Assembly: GCF_018861905.1 (NCBI RefSeq)
Contig: NZ_JAHLDU010000022.1
Location: 1-62,616 of the forward strand
Reading direction: 5' to 3'
Length of the DNA stretch: 62,616 nucleotides
DNA from: Clostridium sp. DSM 17811
GTDB lineage: Bacteria > Bacillota > Clostridia > Clostridiales > Clostridiaceae
The position numbers and the translations under genes are program-made. Positions 1-8,607 of the stretch are shown here, piece after piece; within the stretch, counting starts at the first letter, position 1; the number at the start of each line of letters is the position of its first letter. The notes beneath the pieces are model-generated. The model was not told where the DNA came from. It searched no databases and saw only the letters and a list, made by a program, of their open reading frames with translations.

Positions 1-180
1 TTGAAGCGCAGCTGTACCATTCATTGTAACTACAGCACTTTTGCTGCCTACGTATTCACTAAATTTTTTCTCAAATAAATTAACATAACTTCCTACTGAA
101 GATACCCAATTGGTATCTATACAGTCTTTAACGTATTTTAATTCATTGCCTCTAATTTCTGGTATACATAAAGGTATCAT
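1..180 (-). CDS. LegC-like DegT/DnrJ/EryC1 aminotransferase, N-terminal 60 residues (cut by window edge)
   Basis: Only the first 60 codons lie in the window; the gene runs leftwards off position 1. The ATG at 178-180 follows a clear SD (AGGAGG, complement of 189-194). The N-terminus reads MIPLCIPEIRGNELKYV, then WVSSVGSYV and MNGTAALQ. This is the typical opening of PLP-dependent sugar aminotransferases of the DegT/DnrJ/EryC1 family, closest to the LegC group of nonulosonic-acid pathways. The PLP lysine is beyond the window. Family members aminate keto-sugars for surface glycans, and in flagellated clostridia often for flagellin glycosylation. That role is inference, although a flagellin gene lies at 43.5 kb. 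Confidence 0.8.
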   Translation of the reverse strand, partial: MIPLCIPEIRGNELKYVKDCIDTNWVSSVGSYVNLFEKKFSEYVGSKSAVVTMNGTAALQ

Positions 181-293
181 TATAAAAACCTCCTACTTTT
201 TGTACATTCTATAAATTATAAATTGTATAAGGTAAATATACATCATTACGTAACGTAAGTTGCAAGTGAATTATTATGTAATAAAATTATTAT

Positions 294-1181
294 TTAAATA
301 TTTTCTATATTCAAACCATCCTCATCAATTTCTAAATTCAGAGTTTCCCAATTTCCTGATAAGCCATTTAAAAATTCTTTTAGTTTTCTTTCAGTATTAC
401 TATCATCTTTTTTAAGCATTACCATAATCGTTGGTCCCGCACCACTAAGAAATACGCCTAAAGCTTCACTTTTTTTAACAAAACTTGAAATTTGCGAATA
501 ATTTTTTATTAACCCCATTCGATATGGCTGGTGAAGTTTATCTTTGCAAGCAAGCTTTACACCTTCATAATCACCATTAACAAGTGATACAATAAGCATC
601 GAAACCATACCTACATTATACACAGCATCTTTAAAAGGTATTGTTTCTGGTAGCACTGCTCTTGAAGACTTAGTTGATAACTGTAGTTTAGGGATTAGTG
701 CACAAAATTTTATGCCTCCATTAATTGGAATTTTATTATAATGGTTAGCTCCCTCATTCATAATTGAAACAGTCATGCCACCAATCATTGCAGGAGTAAT
801 ATTATCCGGATGTCCTTCAATTTCGCAAGCATAATCTAGAACCTCTTGTTTTGTTAAAACATCCCCACATAACCTATTAGCAGCTGTAATCCCTGCCAAT
901 ATACATGTAGCACTACTTCCAAGCCCTCCACTAACAGGTATTTCCGTTTTAAAAGTTAATCTAACACCTTTGGGATCCTTTTGGAGTTTTTTAAAGGTTT
1001 TTAACATTGAAGTATAAACTAAGTTATTATTGTTTGCAAATTCCTTATTACACCCAAAAATTTCAAGCCCAGATTCTATCTCTTCAACTATAAAACTATT
1101 ATATAGTTTAAACGCAACCCCGAGAGTATCAAGTCCTGGCCCCATATTTGCACTTGTGGCAGGTACTTTAATTTCAAACAT
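294..1181 (-). CDS. thrB: homoserine kinase
   Basis: Cytosolic GHMP-superfamily kinase, 295 residues, the usual ThrB length. It phosphorylates L-homoserine to O-phosphohomoserine in threonine synthesis. The N-terminus KVPATSANMGPGLDTLG and the ATP loop PVSGGLGSSATCILAG (about residues 83-98) are diagnostic, as is the C-terminal SGAGPTIMV. The ATG at 1179-1181 is the only start matching the family N-terminus, yet it has no SD of its own. A 17-codon ORF with an excellent SD ends across this start codon (separate entry), so thrB is probably translated by coupling. No hom or thrC gene is adjacent. The next gene downstream is the LegC-like aminotransferase after 113 bp. Confidence 0.95.
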   Translation of the reverse strand: MFEIKVPATSANMGPGLDTLGVAFKLYNSFIVEEIESGLEIFGCNKEFANNNNLVYTSMLKTFKKLQKDPKGVRLTFKTEIPVSGGLGSSATCILAGITAANRLCGDVLTKQEVLDYACEIEGHPDNITPAMIGGMTVSIMNEGANHYNKIPINGGIKFCALIPKLQLSTKSSRAVLPETIPFKDAVYNVGMVSMLIVSLVNGDYEGVKLACKDKLHQPYRMGLIKNYSQISSFVKKSEALGVFLSGAGPTIMVMLKKDDSNTERKLKEFLNGLSGNWETLNLEIDEDGLNIENI

Positions 1182-1227
1182 AACTATTTACAACTGTTTC
1201 TTTATCTCTTACATAAAAAAAATTCAT
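1174..1227 (-). CDS. 17-residue leader ORF overlapping the thrB start
   Basis: The ATG at 1225-1227 has a strong SD (AGGGGG, complement of 1235-1240) at 7-nt spacing. The peptide is MNFFYVRDKETVVNSYV and its TGA (complement of 1174-1176) lies 3 nt inside thrB, so the two frames overlap. thrB lacks a visible SD, which makes termination-reinitiation coupling the simplest reading. The peptide is not rich in Thr or Ile, so classical attenuation by codon content is not suggested. It could also be the remnant C-terminus of a lost upstream gene. Confidence 0.5.
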   Translation of the reverse strand: MNFFYVRDKETVVNSYV

Positions 1228-1270
1228 ATAGTTGCCCCCTAATCCGACAGTATTTATTATTATGTCATTC

Positions 1271-1299
1271 ATTTTATACTTTTATGACTAAAATTTCAA
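1271..1299 (-). promoter_or_regulatory. promoter of the thrB leader
   Basis: On the minus strand TTGAAA (complement of 1294-1299), a 17-nt spacer and TAAAAT (complement of 1271-1276) form a good sigma-A-type promoter about 45 nt upstream of the leader ORF and thrB. Confidence 0.55.
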
Positions 1300-1327
1300 G
1301 TATATTCACCTAGTTTGACCATTTAAT

Positions 1328-1489
1328 CTAAACAAAAAGTATTAAGCCCTGATATAATGTTAGCTTAGTACCATAAATAGGTACATTCAATTGTTTTAGA
1401 ATGAATGGCAACGAACCTATATGATCTTCATGTCCATGAGTTAAGAAAATTCCTTTTACCTTTTCTGGTTCTCCATTAAATCCTCTCCT
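1328..1489 (-). pseudogene. fragment of an RNase J (metallo-beta-lactamase ribonuclease) gene
   Basis: An open stretch on the minus strand between an in-frame stop (1490-1492) and TAG (1328-1330) encodes [20 protein letters not shown] followed by [13 protein letters not shown]. That matches the HxHxDH metal-binding region and the next strand of RNase J1/J2. It has no start codon in frame, only about 54 codons, and lacks everything after the YGTKLTL segment. An AGGAGAGG sequence sits at its 5' edge. It is best read as a decayed duplicate or recombination scar. A complete RNase J gene should be elsewhere. It lies next to yhaM, another RNA-degradation gene. Confidence 0.7.
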
Positions 1490-1700
1490 TTATTTATATA
1501 AATAATATTTTTTCCCTTTATTTTGCTATGAATTATGAAATTAATACCTTTTTTCTACAGTTATTATTGTAATCTGTCTATAAAAATAGTAAGTGCCTAA
1601 TGAAAATTAGTCAGATACAAATAAATATGGTACAGTAATAAGCGCGAATAGATTTTAACACTTACTTTATTAGAAAAATAAATTTAATTTGGAGGATCAT

Positions 1701-2603
1701 ATGATTGCAAAAGAGAATTTTTTAAACGATATAAAAAGTGGAACTAATATAAAAATTTCATTAATGGTAATGAAAATAATGTTCAAAGATGCTTCTAAAT
1801 TTGTCTGCATATTGGTAGATAAGAGTGGAGAAGTAAAAGCTAATATACCTAGCAAAAATGGTGATATTGTAGAAGGTTGCGTCATAGAAATTGAAGGATT
1901 TAAGGATAAGAACTTGGATGTCAAAAAATATAAATTTATTTTAGATTATAATTTATCAGATTATCTACCAACTGTAAAGAGACCTATTGAAGATATTATG
2001 CATGAAATGGACACTCTTACAAATAAGTACATTATTTCAAATGAGGGTAAAGCCTTAAATGACTATTTCTTTAAGGATGAACTATTCTTAGATAAATTTC
2101 AAAGAGGAATAGGTGGAGTATCTATGCATCATAATTATATAGGCGGCCTTGCAGAACATACATTAAATGTTATGTATTTAACTGCTACACTTTGTGAAAG
2201 ATATGAATGTAAGCGAACTGAGATAGCGGTACTTGCAGCAAAACTTCATGATATTGGTAAGATTTATGAATTATATTATGATGGTCCTTTTAAATATACC
2301 CTTAGAGGAGAAATGGAAGGTCATATCGTTATTGGAGTAGAGTTATTAGATAGAGCTATTCGAGAGAATGAATCACTTTATTCTGAAGATTTTATTACTA
2401 GGATAAAGGGATGTTTAGTTCAGCATCACGGAAAGCCTGAATTTGGTTCTCCAAGAGGAATGAAAATGGAAGAATCATTTATAGTTAATTTTGCTGATTC
2501 CACAGATGCTACTATGAATAAAATTTCTCAAATGAAGGATAAAACAGAACCTGGTAATTGGTCAGACTACGATAGACGAATTGATACTAAATTATACTTA
2601 TAA
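1701..2603 (+). CDS. yhaM: 3'-5' exoribonuclease YhaM family (OB-fold plus HD domain)
   Basis: 300 residues from the ATG at 1701, chosen because SD GGAGG (1691-1695) precedes it; an in-frame TTG at 1689 would overlap that SD. The N-terminal 95 residues look like an OB-fold nucleic-acid-binding domain. The rest is an HD-type metal-dependent domain: HHNYIGGLAEHTLNVM, KLHDIGK with the HD pair, then GHI and QHHGKPEFGSP. This matches YhaM/Cbf1, a cytosolic 3'-5' exonuclease acting on RNA (and DNA in some reports). It stands alone, facing the permease gene across a shared terminator. Length and motifs are complete. Confidence 0.9.
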   Translation: MIAKENFLNDIKSGTNIKISLMVMKIMFKDASKFVCILVDKSGEVKANIPSKNGDIVEGCVIEIEGFKDKNLDVKKYKFILDYNLSDYLPTVKRPIEDIMHEMDTLTNKYIISNEGKALNDYFFKDELFLDKFQRGIGGVSMHHNYIGGLAEHTLNVMYLTATLCERYECKRTEIAVLAAKLHDIGKIYELYYDGPFKYTLRGEMEGHIVIGVELLDRAIRENESLYSEDFITRIKGCLVQHHGKPEFGSPRGMKMEESFIVNFADSTDATMNKISQMKDKTEPGNWSDYDRRIDTKLYL

Positions 2604-2610
2604 TAAAACA

Positions 2611-2647
2611 AATAAGCTTACCATTTATTTTAAATGGTAAGCTTATT
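2611..2647. terminator. bidirectional terminator between yhaM and the permease gene
   Basis: Arms 2611-2626 and 2632-2647 (AATAAGCTTACCATTT and its complement) are fully complementary around a short loop, with T-rich ends in both directions. The hairpin sits exactly between two convergent genes. Confidence 0.8.
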
Positions 2648-2660
2648 TATTCGTCATATT

Positions 2661-4052
2661 TTACTGTATTGAACTATTTTCATTTTGAATAACACTATGT
2701 TTTCTACCATACACTATGTATGTAATAATTCCAATTATTAACCAAACTATAAATCCTATCCATGTTTTTATTCCAAGTCTACTTAATAAAACCAAACAAC
2801 AAATTATAGCAAGTATTGGTGTTACTGGTACAAGTGGACACATAAAAGTTCTATTGAAGTCTGGCATCTTTTTTCTAAGTACTATCACACTTAAGGCTAC
2901 AACTATAAATCCTAAAAGAGTTCCAATACTCAAAAATTGGACAATAATATCTAATGGTAAAAATCCTGCTATTATTGCAGCAATGACACCTGTAATAATT
3001 GTTGCGATGTATGGTGTTTTATACTTTTTATGGATTTTTGAAAATAACTTTGGTAATAATCCATCTCTAGACATTACCATAAATATTCTTACCTGTCCAT
3101 AAAGCACAACTAAAATTGTAGATATCATTCCAACTATACAACCTACCCCAACTAAAATAGAACCCCAGTTTATTCCTATTGTTGCCAGTGCAGCAGGAAG
3201 TGCATTTTGTAAATCTATAGAATTATACGGAACAATTCCAGTAAGTACAAATGCAACGGCAATATACAATATACTAACTATAGCTAAACATGATATAAGC
3301 CCGATAGCTACGCCTTTCTTTGGATCTTTAGCTTCTTCAGCACTAGTTGCAATTGCATCGAATCCAAGGTAAGAAAAGAATATTGATGCTGTTGCTGTAA
3401 AAACTCCCTTGAACCCAAATGGTGCAAATGGTTTATAGTTTGCAACATTAATATGTCCTACTCCGACTATTACAAAAATAAGTATTATACCTATTTTTAT
3501 ACTTACAATTATATTATTGATTTTAGAACTTTCCTCCATACCAAAACACAAAAGTACAGTTAAACATAATACTATTAGTATTGCGGGTAGATCTACTATA
3601 CCACCATTACTTGGTGATGAAGTAATAATACTAGGCAAATTAATACTTGATGTCTTTAAAAGACCGACAAACGCCCCAGACCACCCTGATGCTACAGCAC
3701 TACACGCAACTAAATATTCGGCGGTTAAACACCACCCTATTAACATTGCAACTATTTCTCCAAATGCTATATAAGCATAGGAATATGTACTACCAGCTAC
3801 GGGAAACATAGTTGCAAGTTCACAATAACAGAGTCCACATAAGCAAGCAACAATTCCTGCTAACACAAACGATATAATAACTGCTGGCCCTGCAATATGT
3901 GCTCCTGCGCCTGTTGCAACAAATATTCCTACTCCAATAACAGCCCCTATACCTAAAGCTGCTATATCTTTTGCTGTAAGATCTTTCTTTAAACCAGACT
4001 TTTGTATTCCGTCCTGCATCTGCTCAAAAGATTTCTTCTTAAAAATATTCAT
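2661..4052 (-). CDS. APC-superfamily amino-acid permease (CAT/YfnA-like)
   Basis: 463-residue integral membrane protein with about 12 hydrophobic segments. The start region MNIFKKKSFEQMQDG leads to the family signature KDIAALGIGAVIGVGIFVATG in TM1 and ends in a short cytosolic tail. SAEEAKDPKKGVAIGL between TM6 and TM7 is typical of the cationic amino acid transporter branch. It should act in the cytoplasmic membrane as a proton-coupled amino-acid or polyamine symporter; the substrate is not visible. The start is supported by AAGGTGGGCAAAA before the ATG. It lies 65 nt downstream of speE on the same strand and is probably co-transcribed, which hints at but does not prove a link to polyamine or methionine metabolism. 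Confidence 0.85.
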   Translation of the reverse strand: MNIFKKKSFEQMQDGIQKSGLKKDLTAKDIAALGIGAVIGVGIFVATGAGAHIAGPAVIISFVLAGIVACLCGLCYCELATMFPVAGSTYSYAYIAFGEIVAMLIGWCLTAEYLVACSAVASGWSGAFVGLLKTSSINLPSIITSSPSNGGIVDLPAILIVLCLTVLLCFGMEESSKINNIIVSIKIGIILIFVIVGVGHINVANYKPFAPFGFKGVFTATASIFFSYLGFDAIATSAEEAKDPKKGVAIGLISCLAIVSILYIAVAFVLTGIVPYNSIDLQNALPAALATIGINWGSILVGVGCIVGMISTILVVLYGQVRIFMVMSRDGLLPKLFSKIHKKYKTPYIATIITGVIAAIIAGFLPLDIIVQFLSIGTLLGFIVVALSVIVLRKKMPDFNRTFMCPLVPVTPILAIICCLVLLSRLGIKTWIGFIVWLIIGIITYIVYGRKHSVIQNENSSIQ

Positions 4053-4117
4053 TTTTGCCCACCTTCATATTGTCATTTTAACCTCTATATACTTAATGCA
4101 ATAACCTATTAAATAAT

Positions 4118-4990
4118 TTATTTAAGATCACTTATGAAATTTGGAAGATCAAAACAAGATTTTACAATTTTTTTTGTTAAATAACGAGTTTCTATTGGTA
4201 ATCTATTTACGTCCATATTACTAGGATCATACACATCTGATGCCATTGTAAAACTCCATATACCACCTGGATAAGTTGGAACAAAAGCAATATATGTTTT
4301 TACTATTTTAAAATTGTTCTTTAATATTTTTCTTGTATTCTCTATTATGTTACGATGAATCATTGGAGATTCACTTTGACACACCATTACTCCATCAGTT
4401 TTTAATGTTCTTTTTACATTTTTATAAAATTCTTCTCCAAACAAATCTTTAGCAGGGCCCTCAGGGTCTGGTGAGTCAACCATTACTATATCATATTTAA
4501 TATCAGTCTTCTTCACATATTCAACTCCATCTCCGAACTTAAAATTAATTCTTTTATCGAAACTTGGACCTCCACTTATTTCTGGAAGAAATTTTATGCA
4601 TTCCTCTGTTACTAATTCGTCAAGCTCTACCATATCAATTGTCTCAAGCTCCTCATACTTTGATAGTTCTCTTACCGCTCCACAGTCGCCTCCACCAATT
4701 ACCAAAACATTTTTCGGGTTTTTATGAGTAAGTACTGGAATATGTGTAATCATTTCATTATATATAAATCCATCAGCAGATGTAGTCTGCATTACACCAT
4801 CAAGAACAAGGCAAGGACCAAATGCATTGGTATCAATTAATGCTACCTCTTGATAAGGGGATTTTGAATAAGAAAAACATTTATTGACCTTATAACTAAT
4901 TTTCAAATCTTTTTTTTCAACTTCAACTTCTTCAAACCACAGTTCATCATCAATATTCTTAAAATACTTTGGCAATTCATTCGTTTTCAT
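4118..4990 (-). CDS. speE: spermidine synthase (polyamine aminopropyltransferase)
   Basis: 290 residues, full length. SpeE transfers aminopropyl from decarboxylated SAM to putrescine. The nucleotide-binding loop is VLVIGGGDCGAVREL (about residues 97-111), with Cys where GGGDGG is usual. The acidic catalytic segment is MVDSPDPEGPAKDLF, and the substrate loop TYPGGIWSF is present. The SD GGAGG precedes the ATG. No speD is adjacent, so decarboxylated SAM must come from a gene elsewhere. A consensus promoter lies about 110 nt upstream. It is probably the first gene of a two-gene unit with the permease. Confidence 0.92.
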   Translation of the reverse strand: MKTNELPKYFKNIDDELWFEEVEVEKKDLKISYKVNKCFSYSKSPYQEVALIDTNAFGPCLVLDGVMQTTSADGFIYNEMITHIPVLTHKNPKNVLVIGGGDCGAVRELSKYEELETIDMVELDELVTEECIKFLPEISGGPSFDKRINFKFGDGVEYVKKTDIKYDIVMVDSPDPEGPAKDLFGEEFYKNVKRTLKTDGVMVCQSESPMIHRNIIENTRKILKNNFKIVKTYIAFVPTYPGGIWSFTMASDVYDPSNMDVNRLPIETRYLTKKIVKSCFDLPNFISDLK

Positions 4991-5096
4991 AATAATTCCT
5001 CCATTATAATAAGTATAACTATCTTTTTAGTTTATTAATAAATTCTACTTAGACTTTTTGCTTCTTACTTTTGAGCCTCGTAAAGTTACAGCTTCA

Positions 5097-5124
5097 AGTA
5101 TATCATAAAAATTAAAGAGTTCAA
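5097..5124 (-). promoter_or_regulatory. promoter of speE
   Basis: On the minus strand TTGAAC (complement of 5119-5124), a 16-nt spacer and TATACT (complement of 5097-5102) are followed by a leader of about 100 nt without obvious structure. Confidence 0.5.
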
Positions 5125-5489
5125 CTTGCATTTAATTAAATTTTACTTATAGTAACACACTACTGCACTAATAATACTATATTAATAATAAAGTAAAATC
5201 TATATGAGGGGGTTTTTATTATAATTGATATAATTAACTATTATTGGCCACCTTTAATCCTTACGGCGGCTGATTTTTATAAATTATATATGCCTATAAA
5301 AATACATAAGAAAAATGTACAAATATAACAATCATTTTATTTTAACCTAAAACGATAAATTAAAAATAAATTTACAAAATAGTCTTGAATATTTATTATA
5401 AGAAAGTTAATATTAGATGAAAGTCAATATTAACCTAAAGAACATTATGTTCAATATACTATTAAGCAAAATAGAAAGGGAGCGATATT
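5125..5489. other. intergenic region upstream of the ferritin-like gene, with two inverted repeats
   Basis: No convincing gene is seen. Close to the ferritin-like gene there are two dyads: GTTAATATT/AATATTAAC (5406-5414 and 5426-5434, 11-nt spacer) and GAACA-TTA-TGTTC (5440-5452). They lie 40-85 nt before the start codon, a plausible operator position. No regulator can be named from the sequence. Confidence 0.4.
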
Positions 5490-5975
5490 ATGACAAATAC
5501 TACTTTTAGTGGTCTTGAAATGTTGAAAATTGCCATATTAATGGAAGAAGAAGGATATGATTTTTACATCAATGGAGCTAATTATACTAAAGGAAAAACC
5601 AAGGAATTTTTATTAGCTGCTGCCGGTCAAGAATTTATTCATAAAGAAAGGTTTACAAAACTTTTTAATGATTTAAGTACTAGTAACGAAATGGATTCTA
5701 CCTATCTCTTTGATATCGAAGTAACAAAATACTTGAAAAATTTAATTGAAAATCAAGTCTTTAATAAAAAAGATCAACCAAAAGATGCTTTCAAAGATTT
5801 AAAAGCAGCCCTCACTTATTCACTTAAAACAGAACAACTCACAATAAGTATTTATACACAAATGTACGAGAAAGTATCTCAAAATGATGTTACAGGAATA
5901 TTATCCACTATACTTGAAGAAGAAAAATCACATGCAGCATACTTTTCAAAATTACTTAAAGAAATAGTAGCATAG
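5490..5975 (+). CDS. ferritin-like diiron protein (rubrerythrin-type four-helix bundle without rubredoxin domain)
   Basis: 161 residues, cytosolic, all-helical. Candidate metal ligands are MEEEGYDFY near residues 18-26, then the first ExxH in GQEFIHKERF (about residues 48-57). TEQLTISIY near residue 115 and a second ExxH in EEEKSHAAYF complete the set, the pattern of a rubrerythrin/ferritin-like diiron site. The C-terminal rubredoxin zinc/iron ribbon of classical rubrerythrin is absent. A role in peroxide reduction or iron handling in an anaerobe is inferred from the family. The SD is GAAAGGGAGCG. It is monocistronic, with a terminator downstream and dyads upstream. Confidence 0.8.
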   Translation: MTNTTFSGLEMLKIAILMEEEGYDFYINGANYTKGKTKEFLLAAAGQEFIHKERFTKLFNDLSTSNEMDSTYLFDIEVTKYLKNLIENQVFNKKDQPKDAFKDLKAALTYSLKTEQLTISIYTQMYEKVSQNDVTGILSTILEEEKSHAAYFSKLLKEIVA

Positions 5976-5990
5976 TCAAAGAAATACGTG

Positions 5991-6014
5991 TTTACATTTA
6001 TTAATAAATGTAAA
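5991..6014. terminator. perfect 24-bp palindrome after the ferritin-like gene
   Basis: TTTACATTTATT is followed directly by its complement. It lies 16 nt after the stop codon and forms a hairpin or dyad. A stronger terminator follows at 6029-6075. Confidence 0.4.
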
Positions 6015-6028
6015 TATTCAAACTGTTC

Positions 6029-6075
6029 CCTATAGTATAATAATTTGAAAAAATGTTTATGCTATAGGTTTTTTT
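6029..6075 (+). terminator. terminator of the ferritin-like gene
   Basis: CCTATAG (6029-6035) pairs with CTATAGG (6062-6068), with further A/T pairing inside, followed by seven T (6069-6075). Confidence 0.6.
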
Positions 6076-6092
6076 ACACACTTTCTAATATC

Positions 6093-6917
6093 CTAGACTT
6101 CTAAATCAATTTCTACGATTTCTGGAATAGCAAAAAATCTTATAGGTAACATTCCATTACCTATGCCATTAGTTAATACTATGTCCCTATTTGCCTCATT
6201 AATTATTTTCTTGCAATACATTTGACCATATTTAGAAGATGCATACGGCGCATATAATCCAAAAATAGTTACTTGCCCTCCATGAGTATGTCCTGCAAAC
6301 CCTAAGTCATAATTAATAACATTTTTATAATCACTGAAAAAATCTGGGTTATGTGATATAGCAATAGTAAAATTATCGCTCGTTTGTTTTAATAAATTAG
6401 CTTCCGGATTTCCTTCAAGTAAATCATCCACGCCTATTAGTTCTATAGTATCTTCTCCTTTACTTATCAATTCTTTCTCATTTTTAAGTATCTTAAATGA
6501 ATTAGAATTAAGTTTCTTTAGTAAATAATCTTTCCCTTTAAAATAGTCATGATTTCCGAGGACAGTAAAAATCTTTAATTTAGCTTTTAGTTTTTTTAGT
6601 ACTTGTAGCTCTTTATCTAAATACCTACTTACATCCCTCTTACTTTTTACTGAAATATCTAAATAATCACCTCCTATTATTATAATATCTGGCTCTATTT
6701 TATTGATTTTATTAACTATATTTATTAATCTTTTGCTGCTAAAGCCTCTTCCATAGTGAATATCAGATATAAAAATTATTTTAAAATTATTAAATCCTTT
6801 TGGTATCTTACTATTTTTAATTTTAATTCTTCGTACTCTATAAACTTGAGCTTCAATTAAAGCCCACAATATAAAAAAAACAAATAATCCTATTAAAATA
6901 TTAAATACATTAGTCAT
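6093..6917 (-). CDS. membrane-anchored metallophosphoesterase (YkuE/YaeI-like)
   Basis: 274 residues. One N-terminal hydrophobic helix (about residues 5-22) precedes a calcineurin-like phosphoesterase domain with all five motifs. They are ISDIHYG (DxH), IIIGGDYLD (GDxxD), LGNHDYF (GNHD), AISHNPDF and GFAGHTHGGQV. The two-metal active site is therefore intact. Relatives hydrolyse phosphodiester or pyrophosphate bonds at the membrane; in Gram-positive bacteria the true substrate is mostly unknown. The SD is GGGAGA before the ATG. It is transcribed alone, downstream of the gltA terminator. Confidence 0.87.
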   Translation of the reverse strand: MTNVFNILIGLFVFFILWALIEAQVYRVRRIKIKNSKIPKGFNNFKIIFISDIHYGRGFSSKRLINIVNKINKIEPDIIIIGGDYLDISVKSKRDVSRYLDKELQVLKKLKAKLKIFTVLGNHDYFKGKDYLLKKLNSNSFKILKNEKELISKGEDTIELIGVDDLLEGNPEANLLKQTSDNFTIAISHNPDFFSDYKNVINYDLGFAGHTHGGQVTIFGLYAPYASSKYGQMYCKKIINEANRDIVLTNGIGNGMLPIRFFAIPEIVEIDLEV

Positions 6918-6983
6918 AAATTTTCTCCCTTAGAATTCTATATTTCAATCACGTTAAAATATTATGTACCAATAGTTACAACT

Positions 6984-7038
6984 CAATAAAAGAAGGATAA
7001 CTCCTCTGCCACTATAACAGTTTGGTTGTCCTTCTTTT
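6984..7038 (-). terminator. terminator of the citrate synthase gene
   Basis: Arms at 6988-7001 and 7025-7038 (AAAAGAAGGAYAAC type) pair on the minus strand and end in a TTTTATT run. Confidence 0.7.
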
Positions 7039-7065
7039 TATTGTTTAGATAGTTAAGAAGTATTA

Positions 7066-8415
7066 TTATCTATCATTTAATGGAACATAAGTACTACTTC
7101 CCGCAACACATTTATATGCAGGTCTAATAATTTTACCATTGTTTATTATTTCCTCAAGCCTATGAGCACTCCAGCCAGCTATTCTTGCTACAGCAAAGAT
7201 AGGGGTAAACATCTCATCTGGTATACCAAGCATTCTGTATACAAACCCTGAGTAAAAATCTACGTTAGCACTTACACCTTTATAAATCTTTCGAACACTT
7301 GCGATTACAATAGGTGCTAGTTCTTCTACCCTTGCATAAAGGTTATATTCATCCTCTAAACCTTTTGCCTTTGCAAGTCTTCCAACATATTTTTTAAAAA
7401 TAACAGCCCTTGGATCAGATATAGAATAAACAGCATGCCCCATTCCATAAATTAGTCCCGATTTATCAAAAGCCTCTTTAGTTAATATCTTTAATAGATA
7501 TTTTTCAATCTCTGCGTCATCTTTCCAATCGCTTACTTTTTCTTTCATATCTTCAAACATTTGAACAACTTTTATATTAGCACCACCATGTCTTGGCCCT
7601 TTTAAAGAACCAAGTGCAGCAGCTATTACTGAATAAGTATCAGAGCCAGATGATGTTATTACATGTGTAACAAATGTGGAGTTATTACCACCACCATGCT
7701 CAGCGTGAAGAACTAATGCAAGGTCAAGTATTGTAGCTTCAAGTTTTGTGTATTTACTATCATCACGAAGCATGTACAAAATATTCTCAGCCGTACTTAA
7801 ATCATCAAGCGGGCTACGAATAATTAAATTATTATTGTTATGATAATGTGATAACGCCTGATAACCATAAACCACCATAAGCGGGAAACATGCAATAAGC
7901 CTCATGCACTGCTCCAAAACATTACTTGGAGAAGTATCTTCTGCTTTATCGTCTATACTATAAAGTGCTAATATACTTCTTGCTAGTGAGTTCATTATAT
8001 TTTTACTCGGCATTTTCAGTATCATATCTCTTACAAAATCATCAGGAAGATTTCGATATTTAGAAAGCAAATCCGTAAAATTTTTAAGTTCCCCTTTACT
8101 CGGAAGATCACTAAAAAGCAATAAATAACAAGTCTCTTCAAATCCAAAACGACCGTCTTTCAGAAAGCCATCCACTAAACTTTCAATATTTATGCCTCTA
8201 TATTTTAAAACGCCTGGGGAAGGGATTGTCTTATTATTTTTAACTATAGAAGAATTCACTTGACTGATTTCTGTTAAACCCACAAGTACCCCACGCCCAT
8301 CAATATCTCTAAGCCCTCGCTTAACTTCATATTTAACAAATAGCTCTGGATCTATAAAACTGCTTAATTTTTTAGGAATTGTTTTTTTAAACTGAATCAA
8401 TTTGTTATTATCCAA
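7066..8415 (-). CDS. gltA: citrate synthase
   Basis: 449 residues from a TTG start (complement of 8413-8415), chosen because AGAGGTGAT lies just upstream. An in-frame GTG at 8428-8430 would add five residues and lacks an SD. The enzyme condenses acetyl-CoA and oxaloacetate to citrate. Catalytic signatures are all present: the His of LVLHAEHGGGNNST, the PRHGGANIKV substrate loop, the His of GMGHAVYSISDPRA and the Asp of ANVDFYSGFVYRMLG. The N-terminus carries an extra 60-70 residues before the core, as in clostridial and other long citrate synthases. No aconitase or isocitrate dehydrogenase gene is adjacent, so in this fermentative organism it likely feeds glutamate synthesis through a partial TCA pathway. 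Confidence 0.93.
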   Translation of the reverse strand: MDNNKLIQFKKTIPKKLSSFIDPELFVKYEVKRGLRDIDGRGVLVGLTEISQVNSSIVKNNKTIPSPGVLKYRGINIESLVDGFLKDGRFGFEETCYLLLFSDLPSKGELKNFTDLLSKYRNLPDDFVRDMILKMPSKNIMNSLARSILALYSIDDKAEDTSPSNVLEQCMRLIACFPLMVVYGYQALSHYHNNNNLIIRSPLDDLSTAENILYMLRDDSKYTKLEATILDLALVLHAEHGGGNNSTFVTHVITSSGSDTYSVIAAALGSLKGPRHGGANIKVVQMFEDMKEKVSDWKDDAEIEKYLLKILTKEAFDKSGLIYGMGHAVYSISDPRAVIFKKYVGRLAKAKGLEDEYNLYARVEELAPIVIASVRKIYKGVSANVDFYSGFVYRMLGIPDEMFTPIFAVARIAGWSAHRLEEIINNGKIIRPAYKCVAGSSTYVPLNDR

Positions 8416-8607
8416 AATATCACCTCTCACAAAGTAGTCACAAAAACTTTCTACTATATTTTTATAAATTTAATTCTCAATTGAAAATTATTCAATAACA
8501 CTCTATACTATCTTACACCACATTACGTCTTAATACATAAAATGCGAGAAATTTTATATTAGGTTATCATGAGAATGGAGCGATCACAAGTTTTTTATAA
8601 ATTATTA

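Noticed and set aside
5044-5133. 28-codon minus-strand ORF (MQVELFNFYDILEAV...) upstream of speE
   Set aside because: It has no SD, and the speE promoter (5097-5124) lies inside it, so it is unlikely to be transcribed as a coding unit.
5213-5330. 35-codon open frame (IIDIINYYWPPLILTAAD...) after a GAGGGGG sequence, as a small gene
   Set aside because: There is no ATG, GTG or TTG in frame at the right distance (only ATT/ATA), and no family was recognised.
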